From Bacillota bacterium (GTDB lineage Bacteria; Bacillota; Clostridia; Christensenellales; DTU072), in assembly GCA_023394875.1 (NCBI GenBank), contig JAEXAB010000004.1, positions 248,001 through 312,000 of the forward strand: a stretch of DNA of 64,000 nt, given 5' to 3'. Made by a program: the position numbers and the translations under genes. The notes beneath the pieces were generated by a model that ran no database searches, was not told where the DNA came from, and saw only the letters and a list, made by a program, of their open reading frames with translations. This document shows positions 1-8,447 of this stretch, piece after piece; the first letter of the stretch is position 1, and the number at the start of each line of letters is the position of its first letter.

Positions 1-601
1 TATTAAGATAGTCGATATTTTCCTTATTTAACAAAAGACAATTGGTTGTCATGGTAAAATTAAAAGTCTTGCCGTGTTTTTCCCCTTGCTGTTTAGCGTA
101 AGTTACTATATCTTTAACCACCTGTAAATTAAGCAGCGGCTCGCCGCCGAAAAAGTCTACTTCTAAATTTTGCCGCTTTCCGCTGTTGGAAATAAGGAAA
201 TCAATTGCCTTTTTGCCCACTTCCAAAGACATATAGTCTCTTTCGGTATGGTAAGTGCCACCGCTTGCAAAACAGTACTCGCAAGCAAGGTTACAGTCGT
301 GGCAAATATGTAAGCATAGAGCTTTTACGGTGTGGGAATCTTTGCAAAACTCGGTAATAATAGGTTTGGCGTTAAGCTCTCCGTTACTTTCTAAGTCAAA
401 AAAATGCGCTTCCAATTCTGCCTTCTCGGAAGCGTCGATTTTTTGATAGTCAATTTCTTCTGTTTCCGTTAAATTTTTGCAGTAACGTTTTTTTGCACAC
501 AAAAAAGCGACATAATCTAATAAACTTAGACTGCCACTTTCCACGTCCCACATAAGGTAATAGTTATTACCTTTGTACTCATATTCAAATGTATGTACCA
601 T
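1..601 (-). CDS. scfB: SCIFF ranthipeptide maturase, radical SAM/SPASM protein (N-terminal part)
   Basis: Only the first 200 residues are in the window; the rest lies beyond the left edge. The radical SAM cluster motif CxxxCxxC is at residues 103, 107 and 110, with a GGEP motif at 152-155. The first ~90 residues precede the radical SAM core, as is usual in peptide maturases of this family. The family forms Cys-to-Thr thioether crosslinks in the SCIFF peptide, and that substrate is encoded immediately upstream. The ATG overlaps the last base of the scfA stop codon (TAATG), so the two are translationally coupled. I recognised it from the sequence and the pairing. The SPASM domain, expected in the C-terminal half, cannot be checked here. 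Confidence 0.93.
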   Translation of the reverse strand, partial: MVHTFEYEYKGNNYYLMWDVESGSLSLLDYVAFLCAKKRYCKNLTETEEIDYQKIDASEKAELEAHFFDLESNGELNAKPIITEFCKDSHTVKALCLHICHDCNLACEYCFASGGTYHTERDYMSLEVGKKAIDFLISNSGKRQNLEVDFFGGEPLLNLQVVKDIVTYAKQQGEKHGKTFNFTMTTNCLLLNKENIDYLN

Positions 602-774
602 TATTCGGGCTTTTTGGTGATTTTTGTATTAACTTTTTCTTCCTTTTTGCAAGATTGATTGCCTACTGTGCAGCTTGTTTTGCAAGCGGATTGACAACTG
701 GACTGGCATTCTCCGCAGCCTGTCTCGTGATTTTTGCATAATGCTTTGGTAAAAAGGGTATCAATGTGTTTCAT
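601..774 (-). CDS. scfA: SCIFF family ranthipeptide precursor
   Basis: This 57-residue peptide begins MKHIDTLFTKALC and carries the family core GECQSSCQSACKTSCTVGNQ. Cysteines are at 13, 20, 23, 27, 31, 35 and 42; the last six form the six-cysteine core. The short Lys-rich tail ends KKPE. In the SCIFF family a radical SAM enzyme installs a thioether bridge to a Thr; the Thr residues at 33 and 36 lie inside the core. The ATG at 774 has a strong AGGAGGTG site. The gene has its own promoter (804-832) and is directly followed by scfB. The physiological role of mature SCIFF is not established for the family. Confidence 0.95.
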   Translation of the reverse strand: MKHIDTLFTKALCKNHETGCGECQSSCQSACKTSCTVGNQSCKKEEKVNTKITKKPE

Positions 775-803
775 AAAAACACCTCCTGTAAGAACTGTAT
801 ATT

Positions 804-832
804 ATTATAGCCTTAATTGTCGGTAAAATCAA
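804..832 (-). promoter_or_regulatory. Predicted sigma-A promoter of scfA-scfB
   Basis: On the minus strand TTGATT (832-827) is followed after 17 bases by TATAAT (809-804). The start would fall near 797, about 23 bases before the scfA ATG and upstream of its AGGAGG site. Assigned by eye. Confidence 0.7.
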
Positions 833-901
833 GAAAATTTTGGTGCATATTGCATATTTGCAAATATCAACTAATAAAATTAATCTGTGTAGGGAGGTTA
901 T

Positions 902-1285
902 ATGAAAAAAATAGCTATAGATAAGTCCAGTATATTCGACGTGTTGAGGGCGACTTTGGTCGCAGTCATTATTTCTTTGGTAACGGTTTTGGTTTTTGCC
1001 TTGATAGTAAACTTCGTAAAAATAGGCGATAACGTTATTATGGGAATAAATCAAGGTATTAAAGTTATAAGCATACTTATAGGTTGTTTTATCGGCATAA
1101 AAAGCCGCAAAAACGGCATATTAAAAGGTGCACTAAGCGGTTTACTTTATACTCTTGTATCTATTTTTATCTTCAGTATAATATCCCATACTCTAAAGTT
1201 TAGCAGCCTGAACCTTATAGATATAGCTTTGGGGATAGTCGCCGGCGGCGTAAGCGGAGTGTTGGCGGTAAACCTAAAAAAATAA
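902..1285 (+). CDS. TIGR04086 family four-helix membrane protein
   Basis: A 127-residue protein with four hydrophobic segments, about residues 15-38, 47-65, 75-95 and 103-123, a basic N-terminus (MKKIAIDKS) and a basic tail (NLKK). Length, Gly-rich third and fourth helices and position between yajC and scfA fit the uncharacterised TIGR04086 family, which Clostridia commonly carry at this spot. The ATG follows a good GGGAGGTT site. It is divergent from scfA and converges on yajC across a shared terminator. No function is known; the link to secretion or to SCIFF is only by neighbourhood. Confidence 0.8.
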   Translation: MKKIAIDKSSIFDVLRATLVAVIISLVTVLVFALIVNFVKIGDNVIMGINQGIKVISILIGCFIGIKSRKNGILKGALSGLLYTLVSIFIFSIISHTLKFSSLNLIDIALGIVAGGVSGVLAVNLKK

Positions 1286-1300
1286 ATAATTTTATATATA

Positions 1301-1330
1301 AAAAAGCTGCTTGAAACCAAGCAGCTTTTT
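1301..1330. terminator. Bidirectional intrinsic terminator
   Basis: A perfect 13-bp stem (AAAAAGCTGCTTG with its complement) and a 4-base loop lie between the convergent TIGR04086 and yajC genes. There is an A-run on one side and a T-run on the other, so it can end transcripts from both directions. Confidence 0.9.
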
Positions 1331-1348
1331 GTTGTAATTAAATTAAAA

Positions 1349-1642
1349 TTACATTTTGGAACGGATAGCGTTCTTAATAATGGTTACGTTAACCGGTGCG
1401 CTTTCTGTACCTACGTTTACTACGTATCTGTCCGAAGCTGCATCATATTCTACTATAGTTCCTACAAATCCGCCGATAGTCATAATCTTATCTCCAACCT
1501 GAATGGAGCTCATCATTTCTTGCATCTTTTTCTTTTGTTTTCTCTGAGGTATAATCGTCATTACTATCATTAAAACAAAAAAAGCACCCAAAATTATAAA
1601 CATTATATAATCTTGAAACGCGCCTACTAAATTATTAAACAT
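1349..1642 (-). CDS. yajC: Preprotein translocase subunit YajC
   Basis: A 97-residue protein with one N-terminal membrane helix (about 11-30), then a basic stretch (PQRKQKKK) and a small soluble domain containing VGDKIMTIGGFVGTIVEYD, the hallmark of YajC. It is an accessory subunit of the SecDF-YajC complex that assists Sec-dependent export. It is the last gene of the ruvC-ruvA-ruvB-queA-tgt-yajC run and sits just before the terminator at 1301-1330. The start at 1642 has a modest AGGAGATA site. Length is normal for the family. Confidence 0.95.
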   Translation of the reverse strand: MFNNLVGAFQDYIMFIILGAFFVLMIVMTIIPQRKQKKKMQEMMSSIQVGDKIMTIGGFVGTIVEYDAASDRYVVNVGTESAPVNVTIIKNAIRSKM

Positions 1643-1718
1643 ATTTATATCTCCTATTTCTCGTATTAGACTATATCTTACAATATTATAACCAGTTTTG
1701 CAAGTATTATTATTTGAT

Positions 1719-2828
1719 TTATTTTATTTTGTAGTTTTCCATAAATTCGTTGCGAAAATCAAGCAACCTGTCGTTCCAAATAGCCTCTTTGATTTTTTCC
1801 ATGGTTCTATGCAAAAATCTTATGTTGTGATAAGAAAGCAACCTGCCTCCAAATATCTCGTCGGTGTTGATAAGATGCCTTATATATGCCTTAGAATAGT
1901 TCTTGCAGCAGTAACAGTCGCAGCCCTCTTCCACAGGAGAAAAGTCCTCTTTGTAGGTTGCGTTTCTTATAGTAATATCCCCTTTTGCCGTCATGGCGGT
2001 GCCGTTTCTGGCTACACGGGTAGGCAATACGCAGTCGAACATATCAATACCTCTAACTACTCCTTCCACCAAACAATCGGCGCTCCCTACTCCCATAAGA
2101 TAACGGGGCATATCGGTGGGATAATAAGGGCGGATTGCTTCCAACATTTCATACATAACTTCCTTAGGCTCCCCTACCGAAAGTCCGCCCACTGCTATAC
2201 CGCATTTTGCATACGGAGCCGTTCTTTTTGCGCTCTCTATGCGTAAATCCTTGTACATATTGCCTTGAATTATCGGAAAAAGCATTTGGTCGGGATTATT
2301 TGCCACTTTTGAGCATCTGTCCAGCCAACGTAATGTACGCTCCAATGCCGCTTTTGCATAATTATAGTCGACGTCGGGCGCGGTGCATTCGTCAAAAGCC
2401 ATCATAATATCGCTTCCTAACGCCTGTTGAATTTCTATGGATTTTTCGGGAGAAATAAACTGCTTGCTACCGTCGATAAAGCTATCGAAGGTACAGCCTT
2501 CTTCGGTTATTTTCCGCATTTTTGACAAAGAAAACACCTGAAAACCGCCGCTATCGGTTAGTATAGGCTTTTTCCAATTCATAAATTTATGCAAACCGCC
2601 CGCTTTTTTTATTAGCTCATGACCAGGGCGCAAAAATAAGTGATAGGTGTTGGACAAAATTATTTGTGAGCCGGCTTGCTCTACTTCCTCGGGAGAAAGA
2701 GCTTTCACGCTCGCCATTGTGCCTACTGGCATAAAAACCGGGGTTTCTATAACTCCGTGGGGGGTAGTCAGCCTTCCGATTCTGGCGCCGGTCTGCTTAC
2801 ATTCTTTCAAAACTTCGTACTTAAACAT
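1719..2828 (-). CDS. tgt: tRNA-guanine transglycosylase
   Basis: 369 residues, normal for bacterial Tgt. It exchanges guanine-34 in tRNAs with GUN anticodons for preQ1 in the queuosine pathway. Visible motifs are DSGGFQVFSL (the Asp that holds the base), GGLSVGEP, YLMGVGSADCLVEGV, the segment around DMFDCVLPTRVARNGTAMT with the nucleophilic Asp, and a C-terminal zinc site CDCYCC followed by a His some 15 residues later. It lies 12 bases after queA, which performs the next-but-one step of the same pathway, so co-expression makes sense. The ATG has a GGAGATAAT site. Confidence 0.97.
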   Translation of the reverse strand: MFKYEVLKECKQTGARIGRLTTPHGVIETPVFMPVGTMASVKALSPEEVEQAGSQIILSNTYHLFLRPGHELIKKAGGLHKFMNWKKPILTDSGGFQVFSLSKMRKITEEGCTFDSFIDGSKQFISPEKSIEIQQALGSDIMMAFDECTAPDVDYNYAKAALERTLRWLDRCSKVANNPDQMLFPIIQGNMYKDLRIESAKRTAPYAKCGIAVGGLSVGEPKEVMYEMLEAIRPYYPTDMPRYLMGVGSADCLVEGVVRGIDMFDCVLPTRVARNGTAMTAKGDITIRNATYKEDFSPVEEGCDCYCCKNYSKAYIRHLINTDEIFGGRLLSYHNIRFLHRTMEKIKEAIWNDRLLDFRNEFMENYKIK

Positions 2829-2840
2829 ATTATCTCCGTA

Positions 2841-3860
2841 TTACAATAAAAGCATTGCATCGCCGAAACTAAAAAAGCGATATTTTTCTTCTACTGCGTG
2901 TTTATATAATTCCAAGGTCTTTTCTCTGCCGATAAAGGCGCTAACCAACATAATCAAGGTGCTTTCGGGCAAGTGAAAATTAGTAATAAGCCCCTTAACA
3001 ACCGAAAATTTATAGCCGGGATAGATAAAAATGGAAGTATCTCCCTTCTCTGCCTTAACTAAGCCGTTTTCGTCGGCAACCGATTCCAAAACACGAACCG
3101 AAGTGGTGCCGACCGCTATTACTCTGCGGTTTTCCAAAGTGGCTTTATTGATAATATCTGCGGCTTCTTTGGTTATTTCGTAATATTCCGAATGCATATT
3201 GTGTTGTAAAATATCCTCTGCCTTTACCGGTCGGAAAGTTCCTAAACCAACGTGCAACAAAACAGTAACAACTTCCACACCCATATTTTTTATTTTTTCA
3301 AGAAGCTCCGGGGTAAAATGCAGTCCCGCCGTCGGCGCCGCGCTGGAGCCTTCCACTTTGGAATATACCGTCTGATACCGTTCTTTATCCACTAGTTTTT
3401 CGGTGATATAAGGTGGCAACGGCACTTCTCCAACTCTCGACAATATATCCTCGAACACGCCTTCGAATATAAATTCTATAATGCGCACTCCGTTGTCGAT
3501 AATGTCCGATATTTTTAAGGATAACTCTTCATTTACCACAATAACAGTGTCTTTTCTTGCCTTTCTTGCCGGTTTTAGGAGGGCTTCCCAATGAGTAAGG
3601 TCAATTCTTTTAAGTAGAAAAACTTCGTATTTTCTTCCGTTATTATCATAACCATAAAGTCTGGCGTTAATAACTCTGGTATTATTTACTACCAAAACGT
3701 CGCCTTTTTTCAAGAAATTCGGCAAGTTATAAAAATGACTATCCTCAACCGCGTTTTCACTTCTGTTATAACAGAGCATTCGGGAGCTGTCTCTAGGATA
3801 AATGGGAGTCTGAGCAATCAGCTCCTCGGGTAAATCATAATAAAAATCTTTTTTCTGCAT
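2841..3860 (-). CDS. queA: S-adenosylmethionine:tRNA ribosyltransferase-isomerase
   Basis: 339 residues, full length. QueA moves the ribosyl group of S-adenosylmethionine onto preQ1-modified tRNA to give epoxyqueuosine. Family motifs are visible: the N-terminal FYYDLPEELIAQTP, VLVVNNTRVINARL, SSAAPTAGLHFTPELL, HVGLGTFRPV, the GTTSVRVLES block and the C-terminal ITNFHLPESTLIMLVSAF. It follows ruvB after a single base and precedes tgt. No preQ1 synthesis genes are in the window, so the cell either makes preQ1 elsewhere or salvages it. Confidence 0.97.
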   Translation of the reverse strand: MQKKDFYYDLPEELIAQTPIYPRDSSRMLCYNRSENAVEDSHFYNLPNFLKKGDVLVVNNTRVINARLYGYDNNGRKYEVFLLKRIDLTHWEALLKPARKARKDTVIVVNEELSLKISDIIDNGVRIIEFIFEGVFEDILSRVGEVPLPPYITEKLVDKERYQTVYSKVEGSSAAPTAGLHFTPELLEKIKNMGVEVVTVLLHVGLGTFRPVKAEDILQHNMHSEYYEITKEAADIINKATLENRRVIAVGTTSVRVLESVADENGLVKAEKGDTSIFIYPGYKFSVVKGLITNFHLPESTLIMLVSAFIGREKTLELYKHAVEEKYRFFSFGDAMLLL

Positions 3861-3861
3861 A

Positions 3862-4881
3862 TTATTCTTTTAACATATCTATCATATCGGGCGGAAGCAT
3901 TTTTAGATGCTTATAGCCGTTTTGGGTAACTATTCTGCCTCTTGGGGTACGCGCAATGAAGCCTAATTGTAAAAGGTATGGTTCGTAAACGTCTTCTATC
4001 GTGTTGGCTTCTTCTCCGCTGGAGGCTGACAAAGTGTCTAAGCCTACGGGACCGCCGCCGAATTTTTCCACAATGGTTTTTAGGATATTTATATCCGTTC
4101 TGTCCAGTCCTAATTCGTCCACTTCCAAACTGTACAAGGCTTTGTCGGCTATTTCAAATGTTATTGTATCGCTGTTTTCGTATTCGGCAAAGTCTCTAAC
4201 TCTCTTTAGTAGGCGGTTTGCTATTCTCGGTGTGCCTCTTGACCTTCTGGCAATTTCATAGGTTGCTTTTTCATCAATATTTATCCCCAAAATTTTTGCC
4301 GAACGGTTAATAATTATGGACAGTTCTTCGGGAGAATAAAGCTCTAAGCGGCACACAACGCCGAAACGGTCTCTTAGCGGCGCGCTAAGCATTCCTGCTT
4401 TAGTAGTAGCGCCAACCAAAGTAAAATGCTTTAAGGTTAGCCTAATTGTCCTTGCGCTTGGACCTTTACCTAAAACCATATCAAGGGCATAGTCTTCCAT
4501 AGCCGGATATAGTATTTCTTCCACGTTATGGTTTAGACGGTGGATTTCGTCTATAAAAAGGACGTCGTTTTCATTTAGGTTAGTAAGAATTGCGGCAAGG
4601 TCCCCCGCTCTTTCTATTGCAGGACCCGAAGTAACCCTTATATCGGAGCCCATTTCGTTGGCTATAATGTGACTAAGGGTGGTTTTACCAAGTCCGGGCG
4701 GGCCGTACAAAAGCACGTGGTCCAAACTTTCGTTGCGCTTCTTTGCCGAATGCATAAAAATACCAAGGTTCTTTTTTACCTTGTCTTGTCCTACGTAATC
4801 GTCAATAATTTTCGGGCGTAAAATATTTTCGGTGTCGTCGTTATCTATAATAGTTGAGGAAATAATCCGTTCTTCGTTCAT
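3862..4881 (-). CDS. ruvB: Holliday junction branch migration helicase RuvB
   Basis: 339 residues from the ATG. RuvB is the hexameric AAA+ motor that drives branch migration of Holliday junctions with RuvA. Seen are Walker A GPPGLGKTT, Walker B LFIDEIHRL, sensor 1 GATTKAG, the arginine-finger region APLRDRFG, and the winged-helix end with GGPVGLDTLSA. I chose the ATG at 4881 over a GTG three codons upstream because the GAGGTGAAAGAA ribosome site gives it better spacing. It sits between ruvA and queA with one-base gaps. Confidence 0.97.
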   Translation of the reverse strand: MNEERIISSTIIDNDDTENILRPKIIDDYVGQDKVKKNLGIFMHSAKKRNESLDHVLLYGPPGLGKTTLSHIIANEMGSDIRVTSGPAIERAGDLAAILTNLNENDVLFIDEIHRLNHNVEEILYPAMEDYALDMVLGKGPSARTIRLTLKHFTLVGATTKAGMLSAPLRDRFGVVCRLELYSPEELSIIINRSAKILGINIDEKATYEIARRSRGTPRIANRLLKRVRDFAEYENSDTITFEIADKALYSLEVDELGLDRTDINILKTIVEKFGGGPVGLDTLSASSGEEANTIEDVYEPYLLQLGFIARTPRGRIVTQNGYKHLKMLPPDMIDMLKE

Positions 4882-4891
4882 TTCTTTCACC

Positions 4892-5488
4892 TCAATTCAG
4901 GCTTCGTAAAGCAATAGAAATAAGTTCTTCTATGCTGTTTGCCTTTGATTTCGCCGCTTTTACGGCGTTTACCGCCTCTTTTTGTCCTATTCCTAGTCCA
5001 CGCAACGCGGCAATGGCGTCCATAGCGTCTTTATCCAAACTGTCCGAAAATTCTTCGCCGCCGCCTTCAAACAAAAGATTACTGTCCACGTCCAAACTTT
5101 CTCTAAGTTCAAGTACAATTCTTTCGGCGGTTTTTTTGCCTATTCCCTTAATTTTTGATAAGGTTTTTGTATCCGAAGAAATTATGGCGATAATAAGATT
5201 ATTAAGTTCAATACCCGACAGTATACCCAAAGCCACTTTGGGACCCACTCCGCTGATGGAAATAAGCTTTAAGAACATATTTTTTTCTTCTTTTGTGGCA
5301 AAACCGTACAAAAACAGTCCGTCTTCCCGTACGTTTAGGTAGGTAAAAAGTTTTACCGACTGTTTGTTGTTGTTTATCTGCGCCAAGGTAGTATTGCTTA
5401 CCGCAATTTCATAACCGATACCGCTATTTTCTAATAGTATGGTTCCTTCGTTAGTATCAACTACGGCGCCTTTAATAAAGCCTATCAT
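4892..5488 (-). CDS. ruvA: Holliday junction branch migration protein RuvA
   Basis: 198 residues, the usual size. RuvA tetramers bind the four-way junction and load RuvB. The N-terminal OB fold (MIGFIKGAVVDT through VREDGLFLYGF) is followed by two helix-hairpin-helix motifs (SGVGPKVALGIL and KGIGKKTAERIV) and the C-terminal RuvB-contact domain (ALRGLGIGQKEAVNAV). It begins with an AAGGAG ribosome site and lies between ruvC and ruvB. Confidence 0.97.
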   Translation of the reverse strand: MIGFIKGAVVDTNEGTILLENSGIGYEIAVSNTTLAQINNNKQSVKLFTYLNVREDGLFLYGFATKEEKNMFLKLISISGVGPKVALGILSGIELNNLIIAIISSDTKTLSKIKGIGKKTAERIVLELRESLDVDSNLLFEGGGEEFSDSLDKDAMDAIAALRGLGIGQKEAVNAVKAAKSKANSIEELISIALRSLN

Positions 5489-5498
5489 TTTTTTCTCC

Positions 5499-5990
5499 TT
5501 ATATTCCGAACAAACCTGCCAAGCGATTGGTCTGAGCGTGAGTTAGCGCTACAGCCAATGCGTCGGCGGCATCGTCGGGTTTTGGTATACAGCTAAGACA
5601 CAGCATAGCTTTTACCATCTCTTGAATCTGTCTTTTTTCGGCTCTGCCGTAACCTGTCATAGCCTGTTTTATTTGTAAAGGTGTGTATTCAAACAAAGCC
5701 GCGCATTTTTTGTAAGCCGTAAGCAAAATTGCTCCCCTTGCCTCGGCTACCAGTATTGCGGTTTTTTGATTGTTTTGGAAAAAAAGTTCCTCAATAGCTA
5801 TGGCATCGGGTTTGTATTTATCAATAATCTGCTCGATAGCGCTACTTATTTTCATCAAACGGTTTGGTAGATTCTCTTCTTTTTTGGTAATAATCGCGCC
5901 GTATTCCAAAGCGCGGCACTTGCCCGAAAGGTTTTCTATCAAACCAAACCCGACGGTAGCATACCCCGGGTCAATACCTAAAATAATCAT
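5499..5990 (-). CDS. ruvC: Holliday junction resolvase RuvC
   Basis: 163 residues from the ATG at MIILGIDPG. RuvC cuts Holliday junctions symmetrically. The four acidic catalytic positions are visible: the Asp in GIDPG, the Glu in IAIEELFF, and two Asp in the KPDDAADALAVALTHA block. The frame stays open 5 codons further, but the conserved N-terminus supports this start. No Shine-Dalgarno sequence precedes it; the -10 box of the predicted promoter ends 7 bases before the ATG, so the message may be leaderless. It heads the ruv-queA-tgt-yajC run. Confidence 0.95.
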   Translation of the reverse strand: MIILGIDPGYATVGFGLIENLSGKCRALEYGAIITKKEENLPNRLMKISSAIEQIIDKYKPDAIAIEELFFQNNQKTAILVAEARGAILLTAYKKCAALFEYTPLQIKQAMTGYGRAEKRQIQEMVKAMLCLSCIPKPDDAADALAVALTHAQTNRLAGLFGI

Positions 5991-5996
5991 ATAAAT

Positions 5997-6025
5997 ATAA
6001 TACAAAAAATAAACGTTTAAGTCAA
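5997..6025 (-). promoter_or_regulatory. Predicted promoter of the ruv-queA-tgt-yajC run
   Basis: On the minus strand TTGACT (6025-6020) is separated by 17 bases from TATTAT (6002-5997). The expected start falls at about 5990, on the ruvC ATG itself. Confidence 0.65.
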
Positions 6026-6038
6026 TCGAATAAAAAAT

Positions 6039-6701
6039 TTATAAAACTGCAAAAATTTTGTTATAAAGCTCTTCTCTTCCTCTGTCTTTTACCTTTTCGT
6101 CAACAATTATTTTACCGCCTAAGCCAAGAACGATAATTCTGTCACAAAGATTAATAGCGTCGTCAAGGTCGTGAGTGACAAAAATGGTTGTTTTTTTGTA
6201 GGTTTTCAGCAGTTTATCAAATAAAATCAATATCTGTTTTTTCAAAGAAATATCCAAGCCCTTAAAAGGTTCGTCCATAAGTAAAACCGGCGCGTCAAAA
6301 ATAAACGCTCTTGCAAGGGAAACACGCTGGCGCATTCCTCCGCTTAATTGTCTGGGATATTTGTTTCTTTCCTCCCACAAATTAACGCTTCTTAGCATTT
6401 CTTCTATTTTTTTAGCTATTTCTTCTTTGGTATAACCACCCCCTAATAGGACGTATTCCAAATTTTTATAAGCAGTCAGATTATCAAGCAGTCTTGTGCT
6501 TTGGAAAATATAGCTTATTTTTTTGATTTCATCGATTTTTCCATGAAAATCAGTAATACCTGCAATAATATTTAGTAAGGTCGTTTTTCCGCACCCCGAC
6601 GCTCCTAATATACCGCAAACCTCGCCCTCGGCAAAATTTATGGAAAAATCATTAAAGACCGTCAATTCGCCGTATTTTTTGGTAATATTATTTAGCTGCA
6701 T
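6039..6701 (-). CDS. ABC importer ATP-binding protein, SsuB/ThiZ-like
   Basis: 220 residues with an intact ATPase: Walker A GASGCGKTT at 33-41, signature LSGGMRQR from 119, Walker B VLLMDEP ending at 145, and the switch His in FVTHD. Sequence and gene order place it with the nitrate/sulfonate/taurine and pyrimidine (SsuABC/ThiXYZ) importers. Its start overlaps the permease gene by 14 bases. It is the last gene of the run TM1266-like, binding protein, permease, ATPase. The substrate cannot be deduced. Confidence 0.88.
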   Translation of the reverse strand: MQLNNITKKYGELTVFNDFSINFAEGEVCGILGASGCGKTTLLNIIAGITDFHGKIDEIKKISYIFQSTRLLDNLTAYKNLEYVLLGGGYTKEEIAKKIEEMLRSVNLWEERNKYPRQLSGGMRQRVSLARAFIFDAPVLLMDEPFKGLDISLKKQILILFDKLLKTYKKTTIFVTHDLDDAINLCDRIIVLGLGGKIIVDEKVKDRGREELYNKIFAVL

Positions 6702-7455
6702 ACTGCCACCTCACTACCAACCTTTTTATAAGTCCGACGATTAGTTCCAATAAATAACTCATGGCAATAGCCAAAACCGTATATGCCAAAAGCTGAGCTG
6801 TTTCTAACTGACTTCTGGCTATCTGCATCATTATTCCCAAAGAAAGTTTAGTTTGTGCGATTATTTCCGCCGAAATGATAAGTTTTACCGTTAAACTGAT
6901 ATTGGCTTTGGATATATCGAAAAACGACGGCGCAATGGACGGTAGATATAAGGATTTTACCATGTCTTTTTTGGATACTTTATACGCCTTACTCATATCG
7001 ACAAGGTCCTTATCAACGCCGACAACGGCACTGTAAATTCCTGCATACATTAACGGAAAAATTATTATATAAGCAATAAGAATAGGGCTTGTTTCGGGCT
7101 TCATCCACACAACTGTAAGTAAAATTATACTCATTGTAGGCACCGCTCTCATAATAGCAATAAGTGGAGAAAGCAGCTTAAAAACTATGGGGAAAAATGC
7201 GCTTATTATACTCAAAACCACTGCCGAAACCATAGCTAAGGCAAAGGCAATAATTGACCTAAGTAAGGTATTTAACGCCGCCGAATAGAACTTCGCTCCC
7301 GATAAAATCTGCCCTAGGTTAATAAACGTGTTTTTTAGTGACGGCACTATTATTTCTATCCCTACTATTTTGGCAAAAACCGCCCATATCCCTATTAAAA
7401 TCAATAGGGATATGACGGGATATATTATGTTTGAGTACTTTTTTACAACTTTCAT
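6688..7455 (-). CDS. ABC importer permease, SsuC/ThiX-like
   Basis: 255 residues with about six membrane helices. It belongs to the binding-protein-dependent inner membrane permease family; the EAA-type coupling loop is around residues 150-175 (DMSKAYKVSKKDMVKSLYLPSIAP). Partners are the lipoprotein encoded 4 bases upstream and the ATPase overlapping downstream. The ATG has almost no Shine-Dalgarno sequence and is probably translated by coupling from the binding-protein stop codon. The SsuC/TauC/ThiX type is inferred from size and neighbours. Confidence 0.87.
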   Translation of the reverse strand: MKVVKKYSNIIYPVISLLILIGIWAVFAKIVGIEIIVPSLKNTFINLGQILSGAKFYSAALNTLLRSIIAFALAMVSAVVLSIISAFFPIVFKLLSPLIAIMRAVPTMSIILLTVVWMKPETSPILIAYIIIFPLMYAGIYSAVVGVDKDLVDMSKAYKVSKKDMVKSLYLPSIAPSFFDISKANISLTVKLIISAEIIAQTKLSLGIMMQIARSQLETAQLLAYTVLAIAMSYLLELIVGLIKRLVVRWQYAAK

Positions 7456-7459
7456 TTAT

Positions 7460-8446
7460 TTAGTCCAAAGCTACGTTGGCGTAAAAGCCGTCGGCGGGTA
7501 TGTCTCCTCCGATAAACTGGGCGTTGCTTGCCTTCATTACTTCAAAATATTTTGTCAAGCTGTCTTTGGAATCAAAACCCCCCACGTATTTTATGTTGCA
7601 ACGTTTAATAACCGCTGTGCTTCCAAAGCTTACCGCGCTGTTGTTGTCAGCTAAAGCCTTGTTGATTTCGGCAACGTCTGCTGAACCGATATAACCCACG
7701 TTAGATTGCATTTTCTTTAAGAAAGCCTTCAAAAATCCGCTGTGGTTAGCTATTATATCGCTTGTGGCTACTGTTCCTGCCTGAGGATAACCTTCATAAC
7801 CGGCAGCCTCATTCCACTCTTCCTGGAAGTCAAAAATAATAGATGCGTTTGCCTTGCTTATAGCCATAGTTGCGGCTGGTTCTCCGAGTAAAGCATATTT
7901 AACCGTGCCCGCTTTAAGGGCGGCTATAGCGTCGCTTCCTTGGGCAATATATTGTATATCAGCTTCGGTTTCCAGATTTACACCGGCATTTTGCAGGAAG
8001 TATTTTAACAAGAAGTCGGGAGTTCCGCCTTGTCCTGTGCACATAATTTTCTGATTTTTCAAATCGGCAAAGTCGGTTATGCTCTCTGTACCCACAAGAT
8101 ACAAAAGTCCGTATATGTTAGTTGCTACTAATTTTATATCGATATTATTAGTATAAAGTTTTGCCGCAATGTTGGTGGGGATCAAAGCTATATCGGCTTG
8201 TTTTGCGGTTAGTTTAGCGGAAATTTCTGCTGCGCCGGCTACGATTTCAAATTCTACTTTATAGTTTTCATAAGAAAAACCGTCTTTTAGCATATTAGCT
8301 ACCGCCAAAGCAGGAGCGCCGTCCGGAACGGCAACTTTGATTGTATATTGGTCTTTATCTTTGCAAGCTAACAAAGATACGCTTAAAACAGCTATTAAAG
8401 TTACTATAAATATTATGGAAAGTGTTTTTTTCATCGTTTTATTCAT
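7460..8446 (-). CDS. ABC importer substrate-binding lipoprotein, NMT1/ThiY-like
   Basis: 328 residues. The N-terminus is a lipoprotein signal: basic MNKTMKK, a hydrophobic stretch, then the lipobox LLAC, so the mature protein would be lipid-anchored at the cell surface. The rest has the two-lobed NMT1/SsuA layout, with TIKVAVPDGAPALAVA at the mature start, ADIALIPTNIAAKL, and LKAGTVKYALLGEPAA. The ATG has a GGAGGACT site and lies one base after the TM1266-like gene. Ligands in this family range from sulfonates to thiamine precursors. The aptamer upstream of the run is not a recognisable TPP aptamer, so I leave the ligand open. Confidence 0.87.
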   Translation of the reverse strand: MNKTMKKTLSIIFIVTLIAVLSVSLLACKDKDQYTIKVAVPDGAPALAVANMLKDGFSYENYKVEFEIVAGAAEISAKLTAKQADIALIPTNIAAKLYTNNIDIKLVATNIYGLLYLVGTESITDFADLKNQKIMCTGQGGTPDFLLKYFLQNAGVNLETEADIQYIAQGSDAIAALKAGTVKYALLGEPAATMAISKANASIIFDFQEEWNEAAGYEGYPQAGTVATSDIIANHSGFLKAFLKKMQSNVGYIGSADVAEINKALADNNSAVSFGSTAVIKRCNIKYVGGFDSKDSLTKYFEVMKASNAQFIGGDIPADGFYANVALD

Positions 8447-8447
8447 T

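Noticed and set aside
1698..2246. A 182-residue open frame on the plus strand opposite tgt
   Set aside because: It is antisense to highly conserved tgt sequence, has no ribosome site and resembles no family. The same applies to long plus-strand frames opposite clpC (15617-16171), dnaK (53264-53752) and pta (59340-59894).
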